The translations under genes and the position numbers were made by a program. Source: Sitta carolinensis (taxonomy: Eukaryota > Chordata > Aves > Passeriformes > Sittidae). Taken from it: a stretch of 64,000 nucleotides of DNA. Numbering within the stretch: position 1 is the first letter of the stretch; each line of letters opens with the position of its first letter. The stretch is from positions 6,928,452 to 6,992,451 of the forward strand of contig CM063294.1 in assembly GCA_032173965.1 (NCBI GenBank). The letters run 5' to 3'. Below, piece by piece: positions 13,477 through 25,705 of this stretch. The notes under the pieces are model-generated. The model was not told the DNA's origin and made no database searches. It saw nothing but the letters and a program-made list of their open reading frames with translations.

Positions 13477-13726
13477 CCCCTATTTGCTAATGGGATTGTA
13501 CAGCATCATCCCAGGCTGTTGGGCAGGTCAGAGTCACGTATCTTCCAAATCTATTGGCTTTATTGATCACAAATGCAAATAACTTCGACTGCAGAAACTG
13601 ATGGATCTTACAAGCTTTAGGAGGGAAAAGAAGAGACCTTGCTAAGATTTCTGAAGCTTGTCTTAAGGGAATACAGATTTAATTTATTAAAAATCATATT
13701 TTGCAGGAAAATATAGTAAAGAACAG

Positions 13727-13731
<5 letters not shown>

Positions 13732-13757
<26 letters not shown>

Positions 13758-13767
13758 GGTTTTTTGT
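13732..13767. repeat. Poly-T tract, 26 T then G/T-rich
   Basis: Uninterrupted T from 13732 to 13757, then ggttttttgttg. It may be the complement of an antisense poly-A tail, but no element body was recognised beside it. Confidence 0.85.
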
Positions 13768-16700
13768 TGCAGTGTATGGATTAGAGTTCTGGCCACTGAG
13801 ATCTACTTACTGAGAATTTTCAAAGGTTTTTTTCATAAACAGAAGAGGACCAACTGAATACTCCCTATCCAGATTTCCTATTTGTATTCCCAGCATTCAG
13901 TGTGTTATACAGCTTATCAAGCTTTCAGTTCTTGCCAGTGCGATGCAGCTGATATGTCAGCGCTCTTTTGGGTGGTTTTCCTGTTTCTGTTTGGAACAAA
14001 GTTACAAATGTTCTGAAATCAAGATGAGGAAGAGAAAGGTCGTGACTGAGCATCCTAATTTTGGCACAGGAGGAGATGTGTAGCCCTAGGGAACTGGATT
14101 CCAGAAGGATGGCTGGAGTTAACTTAGATGCCTGTTAATTTTAGTCATTAGGTTTGACTCATTGTTATGCTTCTCTCACACATCCAATAAACTGATAGCT
14201 AAGATGAGTTGAATTGATGTAGGTACTGATTTTCAAATGTTTAAGGCTTCCTATTTTCAAAATAATATTCCTGCTGCTTTTATAATGTATTTAAGCAATA
14301 AGAGTATTTGGTGTCCTAAATGGATCAGATATGAATGGGCAATACAAGCCTAACAAAACAGATGAGGAGGATGCTGAGGCCAGACATGACATCTGGAATG
14401 TGATAGAAGGCAATTCTAAGTAATTTATTTTTTCATTGTCAAAATAAAAAAGAATTATTCTGGCTTGGGCATGTCAATAGACCTATCTGTCAGAAGAGAG
14501 AAAAGAGGAAGTATGATCAGAAATAGCTGCAAAATGGGTTTTTCCCACAGATCTCCACTTGCAGACTACCCTGAGCAGGAAAAATACCAGTGTTAAAGAA
14601 TATAAAACAGAATAAGCTTGTTCATATTTTGCCCATGTCAGACCTATCCTGAAGCATTTATATGAACAAGAAGCATCTGCTTTTCCCAGCTCCCCATTAC
14701 AGCATTTTATATAAAAAATCATCTGTAGCTGTTTTTCTTGTCTTTTTTTTTTTTTTTCCATCCCTCTCTCTGCAGGAGCCTTACCTAAAGTCATTTGATG
14801 ATAATAGACATTTGTAATTTGAAACCTATTTGCTGTGAATTAGGCCTAAAAATATCTCCTTTATTCACTTCCTCAATTAAATAATATTCACGTGGGAATA
14901 GTTGTTGAGCTGAGGTATGTAACTACAATGCAAACAGGTGATTTGTTCAAGACAGCTTAAACAGCCTCAGACCCAGCTGATAATTGGGCAGGAGGAGCCC
15001 CACTGACCCTGCAGACACACCAGGCTCAAGGGGAGGCTCTGTAGCTTTGTATCCCTAGGTGTTAATTCTTAGTGTGCATGTAGAGGATGATTTACATATA
15101 TGTCCCTTTCATCTGTGCTTTATAAGTAATAATTTAATAGGTCATCAAATAAATTGTAGCCATTTTTTTTAAGGATTCTGGTAGTCATTTTAAGTGAGTG
15201 ATTTACCTTCTATAAATTGAAAATATAGTTCTGGAATACCCAAATACCCACTATCTGTATTTGTACTGTCCATATTTGCCAGACCTTATTTACTCTGTGT
15301 AGGATTTGGTGTCCTGCTTGGTGTCCGTGGACATCTGCTTAGGTAACTTGTAGGATCAACTAAAGGAACTGAACCTTTAATTGATAAATAATACATATTT
15401 AAGAAAATATTAATTAACAGTCTATTGTGTAGAATAAATTATGTGATATCCCTGATACAACCAATACAAATCTGGAAATAAAAACATCACTGAAACAAAA
15501 TGAGGCAATTCAAAAGCAATTAGCAGCGGAGTTGCTTGTCCTTTTTTGTTTGCTAATACTGCCTCCTGCCCACTTAGCAGTGCAGTGCCAGCCTTTCTAT
15601 AGATCATGGCAAGCAGGTGAGGAGTGGTTCAGATCTAACAAAGTAAAAAAGTGAGACAAGTAGTTGAAAGTAGTCTGTAATTAGCCACATTCAATTGCAT
15701 TGAATCGTTCTGACACTGAAAGTATTCATTCTGTCTTAAAAACATCTTTATCCAACCCTCTGCAGTTTTGTGAGGTGTCCATGGCTGATGCCTGTAATGT
15801 GCTCAGGCTCTTGGATCTGCAGGTCTTGCAGTCCCGTACTTGTGCAAGAGGATGTGTGAGGCACTACCTATATGGTGCAGCCTTAACATTAACACCACTA
15901 TCAAAACTAGATTTATTTTGCATATAGTTTTTGGCTTTTGGTTGGTTTTTTCTCATATTCTTGGCATCTAACTACCTGGAGTGCTGTTGACCCATTAGAT
16001 TTTTCCCTGTTCTAGGGAAAAATGCTGTCATTCCTAAGTGATAAAGTCTACACTATTCAGTAATCACTACTCTATGGACATAACAGTTGCTGCAAAAAGG
16101 CCATTAAAACCCTCCCCCAAGGACTCCTCTGTAATTTTGCAGTGCGTGTTTTAATTCTGTGTGATGTTCCAGGTCACTCTCAGTTATGTCAGTTGTACCA
16201 CTCTAATATCTGGAAATAGGCCCTTGGTGCTGCCGTGCAGACACTCCTAAGGGCATGAATTAAACACAGTTTTAAAAAATGGCCAATAATCTCCTTCTGT
16301 GCAGTGTGTATGACCTGCTGACATCAGTGCTGTGGGAAAAAAAAAAGAACAATTCAGTCCAATTATACTTATTACATTTTTGCAGTCATATGATGGCAAC
16401 TTTTTGCAATAAAAAGCAAAACCTAAAAACACTTGGGATAAGATAAGTTTGTTGGCAGCAGTTTCATTGTTTATTTTAACAGCTACAGGAATCAGTGAAC
16501 CAAATTCTGTAAATAAAATTAGATAAAAACAATGGTGAAAAGTTGGATTCTTAGTAACGAAATTATAAATCAGTGCTAGGTATTAATTGGGATCTTGTGA
16601 CATTAATATTGTGGTCAGCTTCTGTTCTCTTTGTTAAATCTAAAAATTGACTTGGGTGATGCAGTAGTGAGGAACAGTTCAGGAATTATTAGTAATAAAG

Positions 16701-16884
16701 ATTTGTGTACAGTCAAGGATATAAACTTGGTGAGCAACTTCCCAATCACTGACACCCAATCCTTGTTAGCCTGTATGGCAGGGATTGAAAATGGTATTTG
16801 GCTGAAAAAAAAAAAAGGGAAAATACAGCTGCAGGGATAAGCACTAAAAGTCAGAAAGAGAATTCATCAAGTAGTATGTTTTTA

Positions 16885-16928
16885 TGTGTGTATATATATA
16901 TATATCTATATATATGAGTGTGTGTGAA
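16885..16928. repeat. Compound TG/TA microsatellite
   Basis: The order is tgtgtg, a TA run with one ctata interruption, then gagtgtgtgtg. Confidence 0.85.
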
Positions 16929-17444
16929 TGTATTTGTGTTGCTTATCACTCATATGAATGAGAACACAAACTGGAATTAGTAAATTAGTAATGTTTTCTG
17001 ATGTGGCTGCGCAGTTGATTGAATTGTTCTGTGTGCTTCAAAGCTATTTTTGTTTTCTTTTTAAATCATGTTTTCATATACTTTGAGACCCACAGTATAT
17101 AGGAAGATACATACTTTTAAGTATTTAAAAACAGAGGGTTCCCATTTTCCTTTGAGTTGAGTCCTGAAAGATGTGGATTTTAAAGTATCAAATCATCAAT
17201 CTTACAGTCAAAAGAAAGGGGCAGGAGAGAGGGGGAAGTTGGTTTCTTATTGTTTCCTTTTAAAAGCTTTTCCAGGGCCTCTGGGGATGCTGATCAGGTG
17301 AGGATATGCAAACATGCCTGCAATTAGTATTATGTGCATTGGCTTCACAGGTGCAAGATAAATGTAGTGTGGACAGTCTTATTCTCACTGAAATATATCC
17401 CTCATATTGCTTTCTGTTTTACCAGTAGCAATGAGATAGATCCA

Positions 17445-17458
17445 TACACACACACACA
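17445..17458. repeat. Short CA microsatellite
   Basis: Seven CA/AC dinucleotides in tandem. Confidence 0.8.
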
Positions 17459-18653
17459 TTTTTTTGTGCACTGCAGAATTTTTGTTTACAAAAATCTGCT
17501 GTGGACATCCCAACCTACCCATGCACTTCACCATCCCCTTATTGCCACAGCATAACGACCTACTAACTGCAAATAATGGTCATTCAATAAAATTAAAAGC
17601 AAACAGATCTATGTGCCAGTGTGCTAATCTAGCCAATGGTAGCATAATACATTAGCATAGTAAATCTAAAGTCTGAGGGCTGTACTTCAGATGCTTTGGA
17701 GCTTTAAGATAGTGTGTGTCATTTGTTTGTGTTCTGCCTTTATTGGCAGTTGATATTACAGTGATATTTGAACGGATGTCATTAGGGTAAAATTACCTAT
17801 TTGGGTACTCTAACTCTGCCTTAAATATCAGGAATAAGCTGAAATATTTGTTTGAAAAGCTAGAGATATTGATCTTACAATAGTCAATTACAAGGATATT
17901 TGGGTTATTTTACTGAATGATTGCACAAGATTTAATCAGCTTGTGCAATAGCAGAACAAAAAGGGACGTTTTCTCATTCTCTTCTTGCCTTGTGTCACTG
18001 TTTTAAGCCTCCAAGATGCATGAGGGGAGAGGGAAGGTGAGATTTTGGCTGCACCATTCTCCTTCTGATGAGCTTAGCAACTGCACGTGCTTCCAGCTCT
18101 CATGGGAAATGTTTTTTAAAAAAAATTATTTTCTACATCTGTTTGATAGTGGCTCACCTCTCAGAGAATGGAAGAGGATGTGTTACCAGGGGTTAGGAGA
18201 TGCATTTTGCAGGAGCACTTTGTGGCCAGTAGAGAGCACGTTACAGCTGTAGGCTGCTCAGGATGTGCTTCCCTGGGACACAGGTCTGTGGCTCTTACCT
18301 TGAGTGATCACTTGGCATGCTCTCTTTTTTTAAACTGAGCAGCTGGTGAATGGCAGTTTGTTTTGAGACCTGTTTGGTGAGTAAGGAACGGGAAAACATA
18401 ATCCTCTGATATCAGGAAAAGCAGATCCAAAAAAAATTTTAAAAAATGTAAATTTTTATAAGACTTGGTCATGGATAGAGGTGGCCCAGTGCAATGTTCT
18501 CTAGAAAGTTTCAGTATCTGAGGCACTCAAGATGCCCTGGGCAGTGGTGGTAACTGCAAGGCAGCAGGGTTAACACATAATGATGTAGTTGTGGATCTGC
18601 TTGAGGAGGGTTTCTCCCTTACTCATTCTCTCTTGTGGTGAGTAAATCGTGGT

Positions 18654-18695
18654 TGTGACATGTCCTGGAATGTCGCTGTGACATGCTCCTGGAAT
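18654..18695. repeat. Two-copy tandem duplication, 23-base period
   Basis: The block tgtgacatgtcctggaat is followed 23 bases later by tgtgacatgctcctggaat. They are nearly identical copies separated by gtcgc. Confidence 0.75.
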
Positions 18696-21600
18696 AGTTT
18701 CTCATGCGTTTTAGGGAAGGTCAGGTTGTCAATAGACAGAAAATGGAAGAAGATATTAAGAAAAGGTGAGAAAACACTTAATTACTAGCTCTGGTGAAGT
18801 TCTTTCTGAGCAGAGTGAAGAGGAAAGAAGTTGCATATTTGTGAGCTTTTCGTTTTTACTAGAAATGCAAAAGTACATAGTAGATTGTCAAATAGGGGAA
18901 AAGGCACAGAGAGTAAATGGTCTAATAGAAATCCTGCATGGAGGCAGTGCAACTCTTTACATTCCAGTCTGCATGGGTAAAAATTTCTAATAAAAATTGA
19001 GTTAGGTAGCAAAAACCTGTGTCTGGTATTCTACTACGCTTCTTGCAGCTCACCTTCATTCTTACTCTTAACTGTCTCCCTGTTTGATTGTTTTTAAGGT
19101 GTGACACTATTTTTAGGACAGGGAGAGTTTATTTTACTTTTGTTTCAGTGGTTTGTAAGAATTGCATCATTACTGCTTTATTGTAAAGATTGTTGAAAGA
19201 AATTTGATAATTCCTGGTCTGTGCTATAGGATTTTTTACTGACTTTTCCCCACCTTTTTGGATCTGGGAGCAATTCTGCTTATTAAGACTCCACTTGCAT
19301 TTATTATTTCTATTGACATTTTCCTGTGGGAAATGAGCAGTCTGACTCACAAAAGCCAGAGGAATGGGAGTTTTGGGCTCTTATCTTACTACTACTTAAG
19401 AATTACTGAAAAAGCTGCAATGATAAAACTTCTTACTGAAGATGGTTTTGACTTTCACATTAGTTTCTGACCCAAGTAGAACATTTTTCCTCTAAAACAG
19501 CAAGAATCCCTTCCACTCAGTTTCCTGGAATAGGAGCTCATTGGTAATATTCCTGGGTAATATTACAACTAATGGGTAGTATTCTTGGTTGGTGGTGTTT
19601 TGTGAAAAGGGAGGAAACAAATACGTGGAAAGCACGGGTTAAGAGGATGCTGAAGTGGCTGCAGGTTCTGTGGAGCTCTGCCAGGCAGAGGGCATGCAGG
19701 CTGTGTCAGCAGCCCATGGCACACAGCTGCCAGGAGCCAGCAGTGCTGCAGGGTGGCTCCTGCAGGTGTGCTGGAGGAGAGGGCTCCTCTCTCCAGGGAG
19801 CCACACGAGAGCTCACACAGGTCCTGGGGGGAAGCAGGACACTGCCCTCACAGAGATAGGGCCACTGCAGCTGGCACTCTGTTAGTAAAATAGCAAAAAG
19901 TAGCCTGGAGCCAAGTTCATGTTATTTTGCCTATGGTAATTTGCACTTCTTTATTTCTGTGTTCTTAGAGGCAATATTACCTGCACAATCTGTGCATTGA
20001 AGCAGTGCATATTTTGTGGAGAAGATATTCCCTTCTTTCTCTAGGAGTTCAGTTAATTAGGAACTGTATCTTTATCTTCCTGGAATAAAAATTTGTTAAT
20101 ATAGGGTACATTTACAGTGCAATGTACTTGTTAGAGCTAAGCATGTTATTTTAGGTGGTGAGAACTGATTAAAAATCCACCAAAATCATGTGTCTCCTTG
20201 GAAAGTTCTAGCTCTCTTCCATAGTTTGAGAGACTCTATTTAATGTGGTGTACTATCATGACTTAAAAATGTTTTGTATATATGATTTATTTTATTCAGT
20301 GTAACTCGAATGGTAACAATATAAATTTTTAAGAGAAAGAAAGTGAAACAATGCACCTTTTATTTCAATGCTGACATTATTTGAATGAAGTAGGCATGTG
20401 ATTTTCCCAACCAGAATAAGAAACATGTTTTGCAAAATATTTGAAAGTGAGACTTTCACATTTTCAGTGATGGTTAGTAAAACAAAAGGACTATAAACTC
20501 TGGATAGGTGGAGGAGATGTACTAACTCTTTATTCTAAGGTTGTTGTTTCAAACCACTGATCATGCTTATACTGTTTCATTTGCTCTAAGTCCTGTAGTA
20601 TTTTCACATTCTTACTTTTATTTATTTCTTTTGAAAAGAAGTGAATGCTGAAAGACAAGGAAACATTTCTCAGTGATAAAATATTAAAATTATGACGTGT
20701 TCCTCTCAGCTCTTCTGCCATTTAAAATAGGTGTTATTTTCCAGAGAAGAACCTATTACTTCAGAGAAAGGATTGAATGAATTCAGTGTAAAGCTGAGCT
20801 CATTGCAGCAGAGGGTTTTATTGCAACATGATATGTGCTTTTTACAAGGATTAAATTATGATGATGTTATGGCTAAATTTTGGACACAGTGACAGGATAG
20901 TAGGAAATGCTATCTCACCTAAAGAACAATTCATAGAGCTACATATATTGCAGTATAGCAGAAGATGGAATGGAATTCTGCAGCAAAATTCTGATTCTTG
21001 TGACAGAATTCTTTTACCATGAAATAAGAGCCCAATTCTCTTTTTTTCCATGACTCTTCCACGCTGGCATGCAGATGGCACAATAGGCTGTACTTCAGCA
21101 GAGAAATGAAGAACACTTCCCAAGAAAGATCAGAGGCAGACAGATTTTAGTTTCCTCTTAAAAATCTGATATGTTTCTTTTACCAACAAGCTCAGCAACA
21201 AAAAATCTTAATGAGGTCAGAGTTTCTGTGTAGGTTCAGACTCCCTCTGTTTTATTAGCTACAAAAGTTTTTCCTCTCTTGTATTGTATTTGGATAATGC
21301 TTTAGTATCAAATCCTTTGTGTTGTTGTATTTTAACTTGTATTATAGTTATGCCTTTCAGCTTTGACAAATATACTTTATGCTTTCAGAGAACACCTTAC
21401 AGTCCATGGATTATACACTACAGAAACAAGGGGAAAATATTTACATGTCTTTAGATAACATGTTCCAAATGGAGTAAGAAAAGTGAGCTGTTGGCACTTA
21501 GGTTGGAATACTCAGGAAATATGTTAGAAGAGAGCATATTACAGATTGTGGGTAGCCTGTGTATATTGTTTCATCTCAAATAGAGACATCTACATCAAAA

Positions 21601-21700
21601 AAACAGCTGGGGTTTTTTCCCTATAAAGCTACACTGAGACTCTATATGTTGTTTACAGTTGAAAGTTTATAACTGATTTATAGTTGAAAAATTCAATAGC

Positions 21701-21732
21701 TGAATTTTTAGATTTAATGTTGAATTTTTAGA
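21701..21732. repeat. Duplicated tgaatttttaga block, 20-base period
   Basis: The 12-base block tgaatttttaga occurs at 21701 and again at 21721. Confidence 0.7.
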
Positions 21733-24400
21733 AATATCACTCTTGTTTGGAGTTTCCTACAGCCAACTCTTAACCTATGGTCACAAAAGGGAAGCTTTTC
21801 TTTCCTGTGAATAAGCAGAAGGAGGAAAAATTCCGTGAACTCTTTAATTAGCAATAAATATATTTTATTTAAAAGTAGATCTGTTAGTATATCTATCAGC
21901 CTTGACATATGTTTAAATCCCATGTTATCATCCAGGAGAGAGATTTATTGCGCTGATATTTCATTCCCAGAATTTCCAGGTATTTAAAATTGCTTCTGCT
22001 GGCTGCTGCTGTCACAGGTATCTTCAACTGTGATGCAGGTGCACTTTTTCCAAGAAGCAAAGTGGATTTAGCTGCAGTACATTATTTCAGTGACTAATTT
22101 AGAGTTCCTGACTCTCAGTCACTGCACACAGAAAAATCTTATAAAGTCCTGTATAAAGATTCAGTCTGTTGTCCCAGTGAGCCCTTTGGATTGCCCCTGA
22201 TGCCGCTAGTGGGGAGTGAGTCAGCTTATAGGTACACAAATCTGAAGCAGAATTTCACTCTGCTTTCAATAAAATATATGTGCATAAATTTAGAGAAAGA
22301 ATTAGTTTTTTGTGTTTTCCTGGGCTTCAGCTCTTCTGTTGACTCAAGGATCATGATCTGTTAGAGCTGGAGCAGGAGAGGAGGGTGTTACAGAGTTCTT
22401 GTACTGGCACTCTACTCAGGACAGCTATCTGGAATTGTCACCCTCCTGCTCATCATTTCTTTGTGTCTGTAGACTTGTAATTACAGGTCAGGGCTGCTCT
22501 TCCCGTGCAGAGAGAAGTTTCTCTTACAGCTTATTCTCCACAGCTTTGCAAAGCTGTTGCAGCTTCAAGAGGGAATTGGATTCTGTCCATCTGCACATGG
22601 CAGTAGCACTGCTCTCCTCTCTTCCAGTGCTGCATTTTCTTCACTAGTGATGTCAGAACTGTTTAAGTTGCTATTTTGCATTTCACGTCCCACTTGAACT
22701 TGTTAGAAAAGCAAAATCTATAGGATTTTGGAAAACTGTTCCCTGCATAGAGCTGAAAAATAAGACCTACTAGCCCTTCTGGGATGGTGTTATAATACTG
22801 GTATTATTTTCGGACTCACTTTAAGTTTGGGGGTGTTTAAAAAAAGTTCTTTATAGCCTTCACATTTGGCCTCTGAAAGAAGCAGTGCAAATTTCCAACT
22901 CTTATTTGAATCACAAACCCTCCAAAGATTTGGAGGTGAGAAGATTTTCAGCTTTCTCAGAGTTTATCTGAATTATTTTGAATTACTGACAGCAAACTTG
23001 ACTTTCCCTGCAAGTCAGTTGTGGTGCAGATTTTTTGCATTGTAGCTGTGTTTGTTTTAACACATGAAGTTTTCTATAGGTCTACTTCATAATACTTTAT
23101 TTAGTCAGCTTAGTGATGCTTCAGGGTTTGGTTTTTTTGTGCTTCTTAATAGTCTATATTCAAAATAAAGTTCATAAAAGAGGAAGATGAAAATTCATTT
23201 TCATTGTTAGGAATCATAAAATATCGCACAGTTTCTCTTTCTTTAGCAACAGATGAAAAGATGAGTGTAGGAGAGACAGTTCTGTGATGTGTTTCATTTC
23301 ATGTGGTGCCTCTCTGAGTGCTGTTATTGTGCATCATCCCTAATGACTGCAGTGCCTTGAGTCACAGTGTTGTTTTTTAAAAAGCTTTCACTTTCTCATT
23401 GTTTGCTCTCAAGGTTACATTATGCAAAACACAATGTTATATTTTTTGCACTAGTACAGGCTGTATAAAAATATTTTTAATCCTGCTGTGAAAATTGAAA
23501 CAGCTCTGCTCTGGGGGAGAGGCTTTGGGCGTGTTTCAAGTGTTCCCAACTTCTCCAATGAACTGCTGCTTCTCCCTCTGTCTGGAAAGGTGTGGGTCAC
23601 AGCTCTGGCTTTTAACACCATTCCAGGGTGGTAATTCTTGCACTCCCTTGCTTTGGTAATTTGATTTAGCTAATCACCATGAATTGAGGACCACTAAGAA
23701 TTATCCAAAGGTAGTTTTGCTATTTAATTATGAAGATGAAAGAGAACTTTTTCTACTTTACTATAAATGTGAGAAGCCAGGCTAAAAATATAATGGGGGT
23801 ACGAGGAGAGGAAAGGACAGACTTCTGATTTTATTTCAGTGGATTTGCATTATGGATAAGAAGGAACAAGCAAGTTGGATTAAATACATTATTTAAAACT
23901 TCTGTTTTAACTTGATAAAATCCCTTCTCTACCAATAATTTTCCATATTAAAAAGTGCCACTTTTTTTTTCTTTATTTTCTAGTGAGGCAGGGCATCATG
24001 TCTTGTAATAATTTGCTAATGTTCCCTACAGAGATTTTATTCCAGCTGTCTGCAGCCTTTGGCCCCTCTCTGGTTTTTTGCACCAAAAATCCTCTGGAAG
24101 TGTGTGAGAATTGTGAATTCTCCACTCCATCAGTGTGAACAGACACCTTGCTGAGGGTAGCACAGGCTGGGGGCAGCCTCTGTGTGGAGCCTTTGGGTCT
24201 GTTAGACTCTGGTAGAAAGCGTTTAGTGCAGAGAAAGCTGAGAGAAAACTTAATAATGAACCAGGTTAGCTTTTACCACAACTCTTCTGTGCATTTAAAC
24301 CTTGGCTGTAAGTCTGTGGTCTGCCTCTTCCTCTGTGAACTACTGAAATTCTTGTAAAACTCCTGACCTTAACACACAAATAAGTATGGAAATACTGAGG

Positions 24401-24457
24401 AAAACAAAACAATAAAACTCCCCACAAAAAAAACCCAAACATAACCCAACAAAAAAC
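24401..24457. repeat. A/C-rich low-complexity tract
   Basis: Made of aaaac, acccaaac and acccaac units. It is the strand complement of the G/T-rich type seen near 1839-1997, so the same simple-repeat type occurs in both orientations in this intron. Confidence 0.75.
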
Positions 24458-25588
24458 ATGAGCTGTAATTTTTTTTCTGCTCTCACTATACCTTTCTTGA
24501 AGTTTATCCCAAAATAATCAGTCTTACATTGATACTGGAACAGTGCAATTTCTTTGATTTTTTTCCTTAAATTTAAAAATAAGGAGCTAAGTATGAACTG
24601 CCAAGAGATTTTTTTTTTACCAGTGCGTGCTGTTGCTTGCTCCATTTGCTATCACACGTATTCCTCAGCAATCTGATTTTGTTAAAAGCTGGAAGGCTTT
24701 CTCTGAGAGGCACCAAAGGAGTCTTTTTGTCCCACTCCAAGAAGCTTCCTTGTGAAAGATCTCTGGTAACACATGCTGATTAAATTTTTTTTTTTTTTCC
24801 AAAGCAACTCTGAATACCCCTGTACAGAATGAAGAAAACTTGGTGCCAAAAGATGTTCCTTTTCTTGAAGAGACCAATAGGGTAGGACAGTAGGCATAGT
24901 TAGGAAGATTCTTAAATGCCTTGCAGAAATAATTGCTGCAGTGAATTTTGACCAGACAACTGTGATTTTTTACCACTAATGAATGTTTTTTAGGTATTCA
25001 AGGAGAAAGAATAATATCTGTCCATTGAAAGTTCACTGAAATCTTTTTATCAGAACAAAGAACGTACAACAGTTTTTGAACTGTTATTGAACATTCTAAG
25101 TATCTGCTATGAAAGGCCAGTAGTAAACTTTTTAATTGAGAGAGGATTTGGAGAAGGAAGCTGTTGGACACCCAATCTCTCATTAATACCTTGCAAAGAC
25201 TCTGATCCTGTCATGTCTTAGTGTCTGCTCGTGCTGTAGGCACTCCATCTGCTGCTACGTCTTCGGTCCCATCGTGGAGATCATCCTCTTGGATTTTACA
25301 ATTTGAGCAATTCATTTGGTCAGCCTTTCAGCTCGAAGAGAGCTTGTTCAAACGGCTGCTGCCCACTGCTCTCATTTTTAAATGGTGTGGAAGCAGGTTC
25401 CCCAGGTGCTGGAATTGCTTGTGTCCAGGGGAAGCTGTGCACGGCCACCAGGCTGGGAGACCCTCCCTGGGACAGCACCGCATACAAACGAGGGGCGCAC
25501 CAAGAAAACCAGGCAGAGCATCAGTTCTGAAGAAATACAGAGTCTTCTTTCAACTGAGTGTGAGCAAGGAAAGATTGAATCAGGCCCA

Positions 25589-25616
25589 TTAACAAACTCT
25601 TGTGTTTCCTTCCCAG
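25589..25616 (+). other. 3' splice site region: branch point, polypyrimidine tract and AG acceptor
   Basis: The sequence ttaac at 25589-25593 fits the yUnAy branch-point consensus, with the candidate branch A at 25592, 24 bases before the end of the intron. A pyrimidine-rich tract (ctcttgtgtttccttccc) follows, and the AG lies at 25615-25616. Together these define the left edge of the GABA-A receptor beta exon. The branch-point assignment is inferred from position and motif only. Confidence 0.85.
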
Positions 25617-25699
25617 AATTACAACAACAGCTGCTTGCATGATGGACCTGCGGAGATATCCGCTGGACGAGCAGAACTGCACGCTGGAGATTGAAAGCT
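25617..25699 (+). CDS. GABRB: GABA-A receptor beta subunit, internal exon encoding the Cys-loop (partial gene)
   Basis: This is one internal exon of a GABA-A receptor beta subunit, a chloride channel subunit of the pentameric Cys-loop receptors at inhibitory synapses. The first base completes an Arg codon begun in the previous exon. There follow 27 codons, [20 protein letters not shown] and then CTLEIES, and one base of the next codon. Exon residues 7 and 21 are the two cysteines, exactly 13 residues apart, that form the family's disulfide loop in the extracellular domain. The YPLD motif sits inside the loop, and Asn20-Cys-Thr is a conserved N-glycosylation sequon. The length of 83 bases and the split-codon phases agree with what I recall of the vertebrate beta-subunit exon. 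The flanks are tttccttcccag and gtaagtac. About 17 of 27 third codon positions are G or C, against AT-rich introns. Beta paralogs share this peptide, so the paralog is unresolved; long introns on both sides lean towards GABRB1, then GABRB2. No neighbouring exon was found in the window. Confidence 0.95.
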
Positions 25700-25705
25700 G
25701 TAAGT
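25697..25705 (+). other. 5' splice site (GT donor) of the GABRB exon
   Basis: The exon ends in GCT and the intron begins gtaagtac, with GT at 25700-25701. The intron side is a perfect match to the gtaagt consensus, so this is a strong U1-type donor. It leaves one base of the next codon in this exon; in the beta family that codon is the Tyr following Glu-Ser. Confidence 0.92.

Larger units (their letters stand above)
1..25616 (+). other. Intron 5' of the GABRB Cys-loop exon (partial, left end outside window)
   Basis: At least 25.6 kb of intron lies upstream of the exon. I looked for the preceding beta-subunit exon, which encodes the segment ending in Tyr-Gly-Leu-Arg, and did not see it. The stretch is AT-rich, with stop codons frequent in all frames and only short uninformative reading frames. 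What it holds is listed separately: a CR1 tail, a MIR relic, an antisense CR1 fragment, microsatellites, a long hairpin, and GC-richer patches near 12500-12730, 19640-19870 and 25220-25510. I see nothing distinctive in roughly 7000-11700, 14000-16850, 17460-18600, 19900-21650 and 21750-24350. Confidence 0.85.

Noticed and set aside
25221..25642. Three overlapping frames just upstream of the exon
   Set aside because: They are GC-richer intron sequence. None continues in the beta-subunit frame or resembles the preceding beta exon.
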